From WJMT01 sp964445575 (GTDB taxonomy: Bacteria; Acidobacteriota; Aminicenantia; Aminicenantales; Aminicenantaceae), in assembly GCA_964445575.1 (NCBI GenBank), contig CAYULB010000033.1, positions 1 through 23,300 of the forward strand: 23,300 nucleotides of DNA. The letters run 5' to 3'. Position 1 is the first letter of the stretch. Each line of letters begins with the position of its first letter. The position numbers and the translations under genes are program-made. The notes under the pieces were generated by a model. It was not told where the DNA came from and searched no databases. It worked only from the letters and a program-made list of their open reading frames with translations. Below are positions 15,766 to 23,300 of the stretch, one piece after another.

Positions 15766-17892
15766 ATGAACAAGCTGAAAATATTTTCCTCAACAGCAGC
15801 TATTCTTTTTGTTTTCTGCTCTATCCTGCTGATCCCGCTGAAATCCGCAGGGGAAGAGACTCCTCCTAATGTTCTCTTAATTACCTTAGATACACTGAGA
15901 GCAGACCGGCTAAGCTGCTACTCTCCTGAATCACCACCCACTCCCCATATAGACAGCCTGGCTGAAAAAGGAGTCTTATTTATGAGAGCTTTCGCTCATA
16001 ACACGATGACCCTTCCTTCTCATGCCAATATCTTATTAGGGACCACTCCTCTATCTCATCGCGTTCATACCAATACCACCTCCGTGGTTAAAGAAAGTTC
16101 CCTGACTCTTGCTGAATTTTTAAAAATATCAGGTTATCAAACCGGAGCTTTTATAGGGGGCTCTACGCTGGATTCCCGTTTTGGGCTTGACCAAGGATTT
16201 GATATCTATGATGATGATTTTGAAATCAGGGGTGTGATTAAGTTTCATGAAGCTGACCGGCCTGCAGAGATAGTCGTAGGCAGAGCCATAGGATGGCTGC
16301 AAAAAGCTCATTCCCCTTGGTTCCTATGGGTTCATCTGTTTGACCCTCACTTTCCCTATGAGCCTCCAGAGCCCTACCGGACCGAATACAGCAACCACCT
16401 CTATGACGGCGAGGTGGTTTATACAGATTCTAACGTCGGTCAGCTCCTGAATTTTCTGAAAAAGACACAGAAAGAAAACCCGATCATCATCTTAACCTCT
16501 GACCATGGAGAGTCCTTAGGAGATCATGGGGAAATGACCCACGGGATTCTGGCTTACAATCCGACCATCTGGATCCCCCTCATCATCTATTATCCAGGTA
16601 TAAAGTCCGATAAAATTTCACAGCCAGTTGCACATATCGATATTTTCCCCACCCTGTGTGATCTATTAGGGCTGGAAAAACCTTCTTTTCTTCAAGGACT
16701 GTCATTACTTCCGACCCTAAAAGCAAAAAAACTCCCCCCCCGACAAATTTATTTTGAATCCCTTTCTCCTTATTATGATATGGGATGGGCACCTCTTTCC
16801 GGCTTCATAGAATGGCCTTTCAAATTCATTCATTCTCCTATCCCTGAACTTTACGACCTTAATAGGGACTTTGAAGAGACCCAAAACCTTATCCAGTCTC
16901 AAGATCTTGGTCTTTATCGAAAGAAACACTCCGAAGTAAGGGAAAGACTTTCCAGCCAGAATGGACTCTCTGAAAGGCCAAAACACAATCCCAAGTTAAT
17001 GGAAAAACTGCGGAGCCTTGGTTATGTGGCATCAAAACCTGCAGGAAATAATGAGAGCTTTAGTCCGTCACTTGATGTTAAAACCATGCTCCCTCTGTAC
17101 AATCAAGTAACTTCTATTTACAGCCAAAAAGAAAAAATCGGGATAGAAAAAAGTATTGCTGAACTGGAAGAAATAATCCAAAGCCCTCAACGCATAGATC
17201 AAGCCTACATCTATCTTTCACAGGTATACTATGAGACGGGGAGACTCAATCAAGCCCTAGATGTTCTGAAATCAGGGCTGAAGCGTTTCCCAAAAAGCTA
17301 TGAGATTCTCAGGCTTTACTCCACAAATCTTCTGGAAGCAGAGCAGCACACAACTTTAATTAACCTCCTAGAAAACCATGAGTCCTTAAATAAAGAACAT
17401 GATCCCTATGTTTGGCTTCAATTGGGAATTGCTTATCTAAAAATCAAGGAGAACCAAAAAGCTGTGGCTGCTTTAGAAAAAGCAATTTCCATTGATGATG
17501 AATATGTAGATGCCTATCAGAATCTAGGAGCCTTTCATCTCTCGCGCTGGCTCACTGAAAACAGCACGGAAGACTATGAAAAGGCCGTGAGGCTGTTCAA
17601 CCGAATCATAGAAATAGATCCTGAAAATCCAGGGGCCTATACCAGTCGGGGAGTGGCTTATATACAGTGGGGGAGAATTGATTCTGCCATATATTCCTGG
17701 GAAAAGGCGGTTCAGTTGAATCCTGAGGCAGGAAAAACATATTATTATCTGGGACTGGCTTATCTTTCGAAAGGCGACAAACCTCAAGCTTATTTAAATC
17801 TCGCTAAATACAAGGAAAAATACTACAGCCTTCTCTCTGAAGAAGACCAGGAAAAACTTGACAGTCTCATCAAATTAGTGCGGGACAATTAA
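15766..17892 (+). CDS. Exported sulfatase-like hydrolase fused to TPR repeats, Thr at the formylglycine position
   Basis: The 708-residue protein has a signal peptide (hydrophobic run at about 9-25), a sulfatase/alkaline-phosphatase-superfamily domain (about 33-425) and tetratricopeptide repeats (about 445-700; AYIYLSQVYYETGRLNQAL, VWLQLGIAYLKIKENQKAV and AYTSRGVAYIQWGRIDSAI are repeat starts). Metal-site motifs are intact: LDTLRADRLSCY with Asp42 and Asp47, and TSDHGESLGDHGE with Asp246 and His247. The usual C/S-x-P-S-R site that is matured to formylglycine reads TLPSH, with Thr82 in place of Cys/Ser and His86 in place of Arg. A classical FGly-dependent sulfatase is therefore unlikely. A phosphatase, phosphotransferase or Thr-nucleophile enzyme is possible. 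TPRs suggest protein partners in the periplasm. Only CTCAGG directly adjoining the ATG resembles a ribosome binding site. Confidence 0.88.
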   Translation: MNKLKIFSSTAAILFVFCSILLIPLKSAGEETPPNVLLITLDTLRADRLSCYSPESPPTPHIDSLAEKGVLFMRAFAHNTMTLPSHANILLGTTPLSHRVHTNTTSVVKESSLTLAEFLKISGYQTGAFIGGSTLDSRFGLDQGFDIYDDDFEIRGVIKFHEADRPAEIVVGRAIGWLQKAHSPWFLWVHLFDPHFPYEPPEPYRTEYSNHLYDGEVVYTDSNVGQLLNFLKKTQKENPIIILTSDHGESLGDHGEMTHGILAYNPTIWIPLIIYYPGIKSDKISQPVAHIDIFPTLCDLLGLEKPSFLQGLSLLPTLKAKKLPPRQIYFESLSPYYDMGWAPLSGFIEWPFKFIHSPIPELYDLNRDFEETQNLIQSQDLGLYRKKHSEVRERLSSQNGLSERPKHNPKLMEKLRSLGYVASKPAGNNESFSPSLDVKTMLPLYNQVTSIYSQKEKIGIEKSIAELEEIIQSPQRIDQAYIYLSQVYYETGRLNQALDVLKSGLKRFPKSYEILRLYSTNLLEAEQHTTLINLLENHESLNKEHDPYVWLQLGIAYLKIKENQKAVAALEKAISIDDEYVDAYQNLGAFHLSRWLTENSTEDYEKAVRLFNRIIEIDPENPGAYTSRGVAYIQWGRIDSAIYSWEKAVQLNPEAGKTYYYLGLAYLSKGDKPQAYLNLAKYKEKYYSLLSEEDQEKLDSLIKLVRDN

Positions 17893-18016
17893 GACAGATT
17901 CTCGTCCATGCGTTCATAAATAAAACACTGGGAATGAACAAAAAACCTTTTACTTAACTCCTGCTGCCGAAGGGGCCCCTTTTTCATCCTAAATTTTACC
18001 AGCAGCAAAGAAAACT

Positions 18017-18202
18017 TTAGCTTCTTATAGAAGACGGCTTCTTCACCACATCGACCACCAGCATATTGGAAACGATCTTATAGCCATTAGATTTCCCCGC
18101 CTTCATCATATCAATGGCTCCTGAAGGGATAAGTAAACTGAATCCGATAAAAGTGATCAGACAAGCGATCAAAAAGATGCCTACTTTTGTTCTGAACTTC
18201 AT
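18017..18202 (-). CDS. Small single-membrane-segment protein of unknown function
   Basis: This 61-residue ORF starts with KFRTK followed by a hydrophobic segment (VGIFLIACLITFIGFSLLIP, residues 7-26) and a short hydrophilic tail containing two Val-rich patches (NMLVVDVVKK). A clear AAGGAG ribosome binding site sits 8 nt before the ATG, the main evidence that it is translated. The segment could be a signal peptide or an N-terminal anchor with the tail outside. I recognise no family. It lies convergent to the sulfatase-like gene and 151 bp downstream of the methyltransferase gene, so it may have its own promoter. I found no well-spaced promoter boxes there. Confidence 0.55.
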   Translation of the reverse strand: MKFRTKVGIFLIACLITFIGFSLLIPSGAIDMMKAGKSNGYKIVSNMLVVDVVKKPSSIRS

Positions 18203-18353
18203 TTATGTTCTCCTTTCGTTGTTTTCATTTTCACCAATATAAACGTATGAAGATGTCAAAAAGTTGTCTTTCCTAAAAACATTTTGGTTTTAAAGACAGC
18301 GTTAGATAGGAGAAAGAAAAAGTTCCTGGAAGAAAGAGATGATTAATCTGAGG

Positions 18354-19682
18354 TCAAAAAACCTTCAATTTTAAATCAAAGCAGGGATTTCCTTCTTGAG
18401 AAAACCAAGTCACCAGTTCTTTCTTTAGGTCAAATCTAAAAATCCATGACCCTTTTTTGGAAGGAGCCTTAATCCGTGCAGTAAATTTAATATTCTCCTC
18501 TGGAGCAACTTCTCTAGGCAGGACCACTGTCGAGTAGTCCCTGTCCACAAGCTTCTTGTGGGCATTTAAAAGTTGGACTCCAAGAGAAATCCGGTGAGAA
18601 TATCCAGTGGAAACCCAGGTGAAATTACTGCTGTTTTTTAGAGTGATATCAAAGGTCAGGTTTTCTTTTTTCTTTACGGCTGCTTTTGAAGATGAAACAG
18701 AAATGCTCCCCCTGTAAATAAAATCTGGAATGGACGGGAGGATTTCGTTTCCTCTTTGTGCATCACTCCCTTCCTTACACAGCACTGCATGAACAGAGGT
18801 TAAAATAGTGTTGAAGTATCTCAAAATCACATGAGGCCTTTTGAATACATCATCGGGAAGCTTGATCCAGTCATTGAGATATTCTCTCTCTATCCTCAGG
18901 TCAAACTCTTCTTCCACCGCAAATCCAGCTTTTTTAAAAAGAGCAAGCAGGTTCTGAAAAGGAAATATTTTTATATTCTTTATAGACCTTCCCAGTTTGT
19001 TCAGCCTCAGTTCTGTGGTTAAAAAAGCAGCTCCCCCGGGCTTCAAAACTCGATACATCTCCTTTAAAGATCTAAGAATCTCTTCTTCAGAGCCAAAGTG
19101 TTCAATAGAAGAAGAAGAAAAAATAAAATCAAAGAAATCATCATTGAATTCCAGGTCAAGAGCGTCCATTCTCCTAAGGCACAATTTGTCTTCCGGATAA
19201 GGAAAGGGAGCATATTTCTTTGCTGATAAAGGAATATCCGCTTCGTCTTCTCCTCCAAAATACTCTCCCTCATAAAGGTCTATTCCCAAAATTTTCTTCA
19301 CTTTATAAGTTAAATAATAAAGCAGGTTCTCCCTGCCTGCTCCTACAGCAAGACATACCGAATAGGGAGTCAAAAGGTTCATCCTTTTTAAAGACAGTAT
19401 AATCTGCACATGTTCCCAGGCCTTTCGGTGAAAATTTTTCTCGTCCATACTCAATTTAAGCTCAGACAGAACATGGCTCCATTCTGGGTTATACAGATCC
19501 GCAGCCTGACAGATTTTGTTTAAAGGGATACGGCTCTCTCTTTCTTTAATCAAATCTTCAGAAGAAACAGTCTCAAGGACGATCTTATCAAAAAGCTTTA
19601 AAAAGAAATGGTAAAACCTGTCTGAAAAAAAAGCTCGCCCCCACAGATGATACTTGAGTTTTTTCCAGATAGTTGACTTCAT
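18354..19682 (-). CDS. SAM-dependent methyltransferase with C-terminal Ig-like domain
   Basis: The 442-residue protein has an N-terminal region rich in aromatic and basic residues (1-100). A class I methyltransferase domain of type 11 layout follows at about 105-265: motif I as VCLAVGAGRENLLYYL with acidic ILGIDLYEGE after it, and FDFIFSSSSIEHFGSEEE leading to MYRVLKPGGAAFLTTE. Residues about 325-442 form a separate beta-rich domain. Its signature (W.STGYSHRISLGVQLL, LPREVAPEENIKF, IKAPSKKGSWIFRFDL, VTWFSQEGNP) resembles the Ig-like NBR1-type/Wzt-C-type domains seen on some polysaccharide-related proteins. Methylation of a cell-surface glycan or lipid-linked sugar is the most likely role, inferred from this fusion. 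No clear ribosome binding site precedes ATG 19682, and TAG closes the frame upstream. It lies 58 bp after the 207-residue gene and is probably cotranscribed. Confidence 0.8.
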   Translation of the reverse strand: MKSTIWKKLKYHLWGRAFFSDRFYHFFLKLFDKIVLETVSSEDLIKERESRIPLNKICQAADLYNPEWSHVLSELKLSMDEKNFHRKAWEHVQIILSLKRMNLLTPYSVCLAVGAGRENLLYYLTYKVKKILGIDLYEGEYFGGEDEADIPLSAKKYAPFPYPEDKLCLRRMDALDLEFNDDFFDFIFSSSSIEHFGSEEEILRSLKEMYRVLKPGGAAFLTTELRLNKLGRSIKNIKIFPFQNLLALFKKAGFAVEEEFDLRIEREYLNDWIKLPDDVFKRPHVILRYFNTILTSVHAVLCKEGSDAQRGNEILPSIPDFIYRGSISVSSSKAAVKKKENLTFDITLKNSSNFTWVSTGYSHRISLGVQLLNAHKKLVDRDYSTVVLPREVAPEENIKFTARIKAPSKKGSWIFRFDLKKELVTWFSQEGNPCFDLKLKVF

Positions 19683-19740
19683 AAAAATCTAACGGCCATT
19701 TTTTTGATGAAAACCTATCGACTGAGACATTTTCCTTTTC

Positions 19741-20364
19741 TCAAAGGCCTGTTTTTATATGTCCTGCAATGGAATCAATAAAAGAAATCGAATCCTGTGA
19801 AGGAGCCGTGAAATTTGTTTTAATTCGGGTATAGCCATATTTTTTTTCAGGTATTATCTTCAATTTCATCTTTGATTCCCTTAAGCTTGTTTGAAGCAGC
19901 TTGTATTTTAACTCATAATCCATGTTGAGCTGTTGAGAGAGATAACTGTCCCCTTTCCAAAAAATATCTTTGGGGCTCCCTTCTTTAAAAAAATCCTTTT
20001 TTACCTTCAGATAGGTCTTTTTTATGGGTCCCTCTCTCAGGTTAAAGGTGTTTTTCACAATAAACTCTAGAAAATAATTCACGCCGTACTGACTGTTCAC
20101 ACTTATGAGAAACAGATAATCAATATTCCTTTTTTCCAATGCAACAATGCCTTCTGCTTTTTGCCCCCAAGACATTTGTTTTATAAAGTCAATCCTCTCA
20201 TCACCTTTTTTGATTTCCTCAAAATCAATCCCTATCTCGCGGAGTTTTTGGGAATAGTTTTTTACCTTGTTCCCGCTTTCTTTCTTTAGCTTGGCAAAAA
20301 TGATAGGAAGTAAAAACGCGGTTATAAACGCTATGACTGCAGCTAGGATATTGCTCCATTTCAT
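19741..20364 (-). CDS. Membrane-anchored protein of unknown function
   Basis: The 207-residue product opens with a hydrophobic helix (about 4-24, NILAAVIAFITAFLLPIIFA) followed by KLKK, giving a membrane anchor or uncleaved signal. The rest is soluble and rich in Lys, Glu, Tyr and Phe. No cysteines and no recognisable motif were seen. A Lys-rich mixed helix/strand region (about 110-165) precedes a Ser-rich end. AAGAGGAAC lies 5-8 nt before the ATG, and a strong extended -10 promoter lies about 52 bp upstream. It is followed after 58 bp by the methyltransferase, so a joint role at the membrane is possible, but nothing in the sequence states what it is. Confidence 0.7.
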   Translation of the reverse strand: MKWSNILAAVIAFITAFLLPIIFAKLKKESGNKVKNYSQKLREIGIDFEEIKKGDERIDFIKQMSWGQKAEGIVALEKRNIDYLFLISVNSQYGVNYFLEFIVKNTFNLREGPIKKTYLKVKKDFFKEGSPKDIFWKGDSYLSQQLNMDYELKYKLLQTSLRESKMKLKIIPEKKYGYTRIKTNFTAPSQDSISFIDSIAGHIKTGL

Positions 20365-20415
20365 TTTGTTCCTCTTCTCATCATCAGCTATTTATGAGGG
20401 CCAGCGGTTGATTTT

Positions 20416-20424
20416 ATTATATCA
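20416..20424 (-). promoter_or_regulatory. Extended -10 promoter upstream of the 207-residue membrane protein gene
   Basis: The minus strand reads TGATATAAT, a perfect TGn extended -10 with consensus TATAAT. No good -35 is present at 16-18 bp spacing, as expected for extended -10 promoters. Transcription would start near 20409, about 45 nt before the ATG at 20364. Confidence 0.5.
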
Positions 20425-20467
20425 AAGCGGAATACTTAAAGATAGAAATCATAATCATCCTAGCCTA

Positions 20468-20484
20468 TTAACCTGAGCTATTCA
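20468..20484 (-). repeat. Copy of the TGAATAGYTCAGGTTAA motif upstream of the 207-residue protein gene
   Basis: The minus strand reads TGAATAGCTCAGGTTAA, differing at one of 17 positions from the S9-peptidase copy. It is oriented toward the 207-residue gene and lies about 44 bp upstream of its extended -10 promoter. Confidence 0.65.
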
Positions 20485-20563
20485 AAAAAAATGTCTGAAC
20501 CTCTATCAAAATGAAAAACACATTGAAATGGAATTGAAATACACCAGCATTCAGTTCAACAAT

Positions 20564-23287
20564 TCAGGCATTTAAAACAGATCCCTGCTTTCCCTCTTTA
20601 TTCCTTGTGTGTTTTCCCTTTCTTCTAATCACTAGGGAAACTTGGCCTATAATATAAGGCAAAATACTCATCCCCAAAACCAAAGTCCAGCCTTGCAAAC
20701 CAGGATCCTTCAGCTTTAAAACAGATGCCAGCAGGGGAATATAAACCACCATAACCAACAGAGCAGAGCATAAGACTAAAGCTCCCCAAACATAAGGATT
20801 ACGGGTTATATCATTAATGAAAAGGTGTGAACCCCTATCTCTCATGTTAAACACATGCCACAATTGGGCAAAAGCCAGAGTTAGAAAAGAAATGGTCACA
20901 GCACGCTCTTCAGGCATCCCGAAACACACCATAGCCAAGGCCAGTGCTCCAAGAACCGAGGCTGTGATCACAAATCCATACCCTCCTATCAAAAACCATC
21001 TCCTTCGGTTGATGATGGGCTCTTTAGAATCACGAGGGGGCTTTCTCATTATATCAGGATCCCCTTCCCCCGCTCCCAAGGCCAAGGCAGGAAACACATC
21101 GGTGACAAAGTTAAGAAACAATATCTGCAGGGGCAGGATAGGAAGAGGTGCATTCACCATGGAAGCAAAAAAAACTGTCAGTATCTCACTGATATTGCAT
21201 GAAAGGAGATAGACCACAAACCTTCGGATATTGTTAAAAATGACTCGCCCTTGTTCCACTGCAGCAACAATGGTGGAAAAGGCATCATCTTTAAGCACCA
21301 TGTCAGAAGCTTCGCGGGCTACCTGAGTCCCTCTTTCCCCCATAGCAACTCCAATATCTGCTTTTTTCAATGCGGGCGCGTCATTGACTCCATCCCCTGT
21401 CATAGCTACGATATTTCCGCTTTTTTGATACAAATCAATGAGATCTAGTTTCTGTTTAGGGCTTATCCGGGCAAAGAGAGAAGTCTTTAGAATACGCTGA
21501 ATTTTGTCTTCATCCCTCACCTCTCCAATACTCTGGATTTCTTTGCCATGAATCACTTCAGCATGATCCTTACTCACTAATCCGACTGCTAAGCCAATAC
21601 TTCGAGCTGTGATCTCCTGGTCTCCTGTGACCATAATGGTCTTAATCCCTGCTTCTCTGCAAGCCTGAATAGCTTCTGTGACCTGCTGTCTTGGAGGGTC
21701 ATGCATGCCAACCAGCCCCAAAAAAGTCAGGTCTTCATAAGGATCTGCCTTTATTGAGTCAACTGTTTTAGTTGCCAGGGCCAGCACACGATGCCCTTCT
21801 GCTGCCATTTCTTCGTTTTTTTTTATCCAGTCTTTACGGTCTTTTTCCTTCATTTCTACTTGACCATCTTCTGTCTGCATAAAAAGACAGGCCTCCAGGA
21901 CTTTTTCTGGTGCTCCTTTGACCGCAACTCGATATTTTTGTTTATACTCATGAAAAGTAGCCATCATCATGACCTCAGAATCAAAGGCTTCTTCCCTTGA
22001 CTCTGGCAGCTGCTCCACAATTTCATTCCTTTTAAGCCCTGCTTTTGCCGCCGCCACCAGCAAGGCAGCTTCCAGGGGTTCTCCCACAGCCCTGTTTTCA
22101 TCAAAGGTTCCATTTCCAGGAAGATAAGCATTATTGCACAGCAATCCAGTCTCAAGGTTGAGTTTCAAGGCAGAATCACTCAAGGGCTCAATGGGTTCTC
22201 CCTTTTTCAAAAAGTTTTTGTTGATAGTGACTTTTCCGGATCCCATCAGGATTTGGGTCACTGTCATTCGATTTTCAGTAAGAGTACCGGTTTTATCTGT
22301 AAAAATTATATTGGTAGCCCCCAGGGTTTCCACCGCAGAAAGCCGGTTGATCAAAGCGTTCCGCTTTGCCATCCGCCACATCCCTCTGGCTAGAGCAATG
22401 GTCGCTACTATGGGAAGCCCTTCAGGAATGGCTGCGATGGCCAGCGCAATGGCTGTCTCTATCATTAAAAAAGTGGATTTGCCAGCCATAATACCGCTGA
22501 AGGCAACCACCGCAGCAATCAAAAGAGTTATCCAAATCAGTTTATGTCCAAGCCTGTTGAGCTGTTTCTCCAGCAGAGTGGCCTCTTCTCCTGCCTCTTC
22601 CACCAGAGAGGATATCTGTCCCAGCTCGGTTTTCATCCCTGTTCCCACCACCACTCCTTCCCCTGACCCTCGGGTTACAGCAGTCCCTTTAAAAAGCATG
22701 CTGGACCTTTCTGCCAAAGCAGCCTCTTCTTCCTTCGGATCAATTCCTTTGCTCACAGGGACAGATTCGCCCGTGAGGGGCGATTCATCAGCCTGAAGTT
22801 TGGATGCTTTGAACAAGCGAATATCCGCTGTCACCACATCTCCGCCCTCCACAATCACAATGTCTCCGGGAACCAGCTCTTCTGCCCGAACCTCCTGAAT
22901 CTCTCCGTCTCTACGCACTCTTGCTGAGACTCCTCCCAATTTCTTCAGCGCTTCCATGGAACGGACCGCCTTTAACTCTGTAAAAAAACCAATCAAAGCA
23001 TTGATGACGATCACCGCAGATATGGCAATCCCTTCGACTATCTCATTAAAGGCAAAGGACAAAGCCGCGGCTGTGAAAAGCAGTCCGATGATAAGGCTTT
23101 TAAACTGATCCGCCCAAATCACCCATATAATTTTCTTTTTGGTTTCTTTGAGCTCATTGGGGCCGTATTGGGTTCTTCTTTTAAGAACTTCTTCTGCATT
23201 GAGTCCTTCTTCTTCAGAGACGCCAAATTCTTTGAGGATTTCCTGTGATGATAAGGCCCACCATTTACCCGCCTCAGAACCAGACAT
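20564..23287 (-). CDS. Type II (Ca2+-transporting-type) P-type ATPase
   Basis: The 907-residue membrane pump exports Ca2+ or a related cation using ATP. In order it has an N-terminal cation-ATPase domain, TGES (172-175) of the actuator, PEGLP with Glu289 in M4, the phosphorylation site Asp331 in DKTGTLTEN, VKGAPEK of the nucleotide domain, VTGDQEITARSIG, and GDGVNDAPALKKADIG (631-646). M5 has N698 and E701; M6 has N726, T729 and D730, matching SERCA residues N768, E771, N796, T799 and D800. M8 carries Gln808 (FLTLAFAQLWHVFNMR) where SERCA has Glu908, so one of the two Ca2+ sites is probably altered. About ten transmembrane segments are visible. GGAG lies 9 nt before the ATG at 23287, at the window edge, so its promoter and upstream neighbour are not visible. 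Specificity for Mn2+ or another cation cannot be excluded. Confidence 0.93.
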   Translation of the reverse strand: MSGSEAGKWWALSSQEILKEFGVSEEEGLNAEEVLKRRTQYGPNELKETKKKIIWVIWADQFKSLIIGLLFTAAALSFAFNEIVEGIAISAVIVINALIGFFTELKAVRSMEALKKLGGVSARVRRDGEIQEVRAEELVPGDIVIVEGGDVVTADIRLFKASKLQADESPLTGESVPVSKGIDPKEEEAALAERSSMLFKGTAVTRGSGEGVVVGTGMKTELGQISSLVEEAGEEATLLEKQLNRLGHKLIWITLLIAAVVAFSGIMAGKSTFLMIETAIALAIAAIPEGLPIVATIALARGMWRMAKRNALINRLSAVETLGATNIIFTDKTGTLTENRMTVTQILMGSGKVTINKNFLKKGEPIEPLSDSALKLNLETGLLCNNAYLPGNGTFDENRAVGEPLEAALLVAAAKAGLKRNEIVEQLPESREEAFDSEVMMMATFHEYKQKYRVAVKGAPEKVLEACLFMQTEDGQVEMKEKDRKDWIKKNEEMAAEGHRVLALATKTVDSIKADPYEDLTFLGLVGMHDPPRQQVTEAIQACREAGIKTIMVTGDQEITARSIGLAVGLVSKDHAEVIHGKEIQSIGEVRDEDKIQRILKTSLFARISPKQKLDLIDLYQKSGNIVAMTGDGVNDAPALKKADIGVAMGERGTQVAREASDMVLKDDAFSTIVAAVEQGRVIFNNIRRFVVYLLSCNISEILTVFFASMVNAPLPILPLQILFLNFVTDVFPALALGAGEGDPDIMRKPPRDSKEPIINRRRWFLIGGYGFVITASVLGALALAMVCFGMPEERAVTISFLTLAFAQLWHVFNMRDRGSHLFINDITRNPYVWGALVLCSALLVMVVYIPLLASVLKLKDPGLQGWTLVLGMSILPYIIGQVSLVIRRKGKHTRNKEGKQGSVLNA

Positions 23288-23300
23288 TTCTTTTTCTCCA

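Noticed and set aside
16000..16030. Reading the sulfatase-like protein as a classical formylglycine sulfatase
   Set aside because: The motif is TLPSH, not C/S-x-P-S-R, so FGly maturation is not expected.
17970..17984. AAGGGGCCCCTT followed by TTT between the convergent sulfatase-like and small-protein genes
   Set aside because: The palindrome has no loop. Folding it as a hairpin leaves about 4 bp of stem, too weak to call a terminator.
18236..18259. TTGACA and TATATT on the minus strand upstream of the 61-residue gene
   Set aside because: The two boxes are only 12 bp apart, too close for a sigma-70 promoter.

Overview
The window looks like a contig piece from an uncultured, moderately AT-rich, Gram-negative-type bacterium. 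The gene mix fits Candidatus Aminicenantes (OP8) or another Acidobacteriota-related lineage: an FtsX/MacB-type permease tail, a DUF2769 Cys-rich protein, a Bacteroidetes-like POT transporter, GH97, a large secreted S9 peptidase, a sulfatase fused to TPRs, and exported proteins with signal peptides. That placement is inferred from gene families and codon style. There is no rRNA gene or other phylogenetic marker to settle it.

Layout. 1-262: the 3' end of an ABC permease gene cut off from its 5' part, with a possible opposing edge ORF. 358-2491: a divergent pair, DUF2769 (-) and a POT peptide/proton symporter (+). 2721-8044 (-): a tight operon accA-hisS-aspS-fba with a 17-bp-spaced promoter upstream of accA. 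The genes overlap or lie within 36 bp of each other, and link fatty-acid precursor supply, tRNA charging and glycolysis/gluconeogenesis. 8140-9360 (-): an exported ChaN-like protein with a C-terminal PDZ domain. 9361-9795: a 435-bp intergenic region rich in palindromes, with promoters facing both ways and an 11-codon leader ORF. 9796-11763 (+): an exported GH97 glycosidase. 11985-14816 (-): an exported S9 peptidase followed by an in-frame 48-codon open stretch behind its stop codon. 14866-15594 (-) and 15766-17892 (+): a divergent pair, a TauE/SafE (TSUP) permease and an exported sulfatase-like/TPR protein with Thr at the formylglycine position. 18017-18202 (-): a small single-TM protein. 18354-20364 (-): a membrane-anchored protein of unknown function followed by a SAM methyltransferase with a C-terminal Ig-like domain. 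20564-23287 (-): a type II Ca2+-transporting-type P-ATPase.

Taken together this is a heterotroph's toolkit: exported peptidase plus peptide symporter, exported glycosidase and a sulfatase-like enzyme at the cell surface, with housekeeping synthetases and AccA alongside. No CRISPR array, tRNA, rRNA, insertion sequence or phage gene is visible. The most interesting unexplained signal is a short repeat, close to ATGAATAGTTCAGGTTAA, found five times. Four copies are intergenic and point into a gene start. The fifth lies just upstream of the truncated permease tail. Other items worth a look are the in-frame extension behind the S9 peptidase stop, the Thr-type sulfatase opposite a TSUP permease, the methyltransferase/Ig-like fusion and the GH97 leader region.
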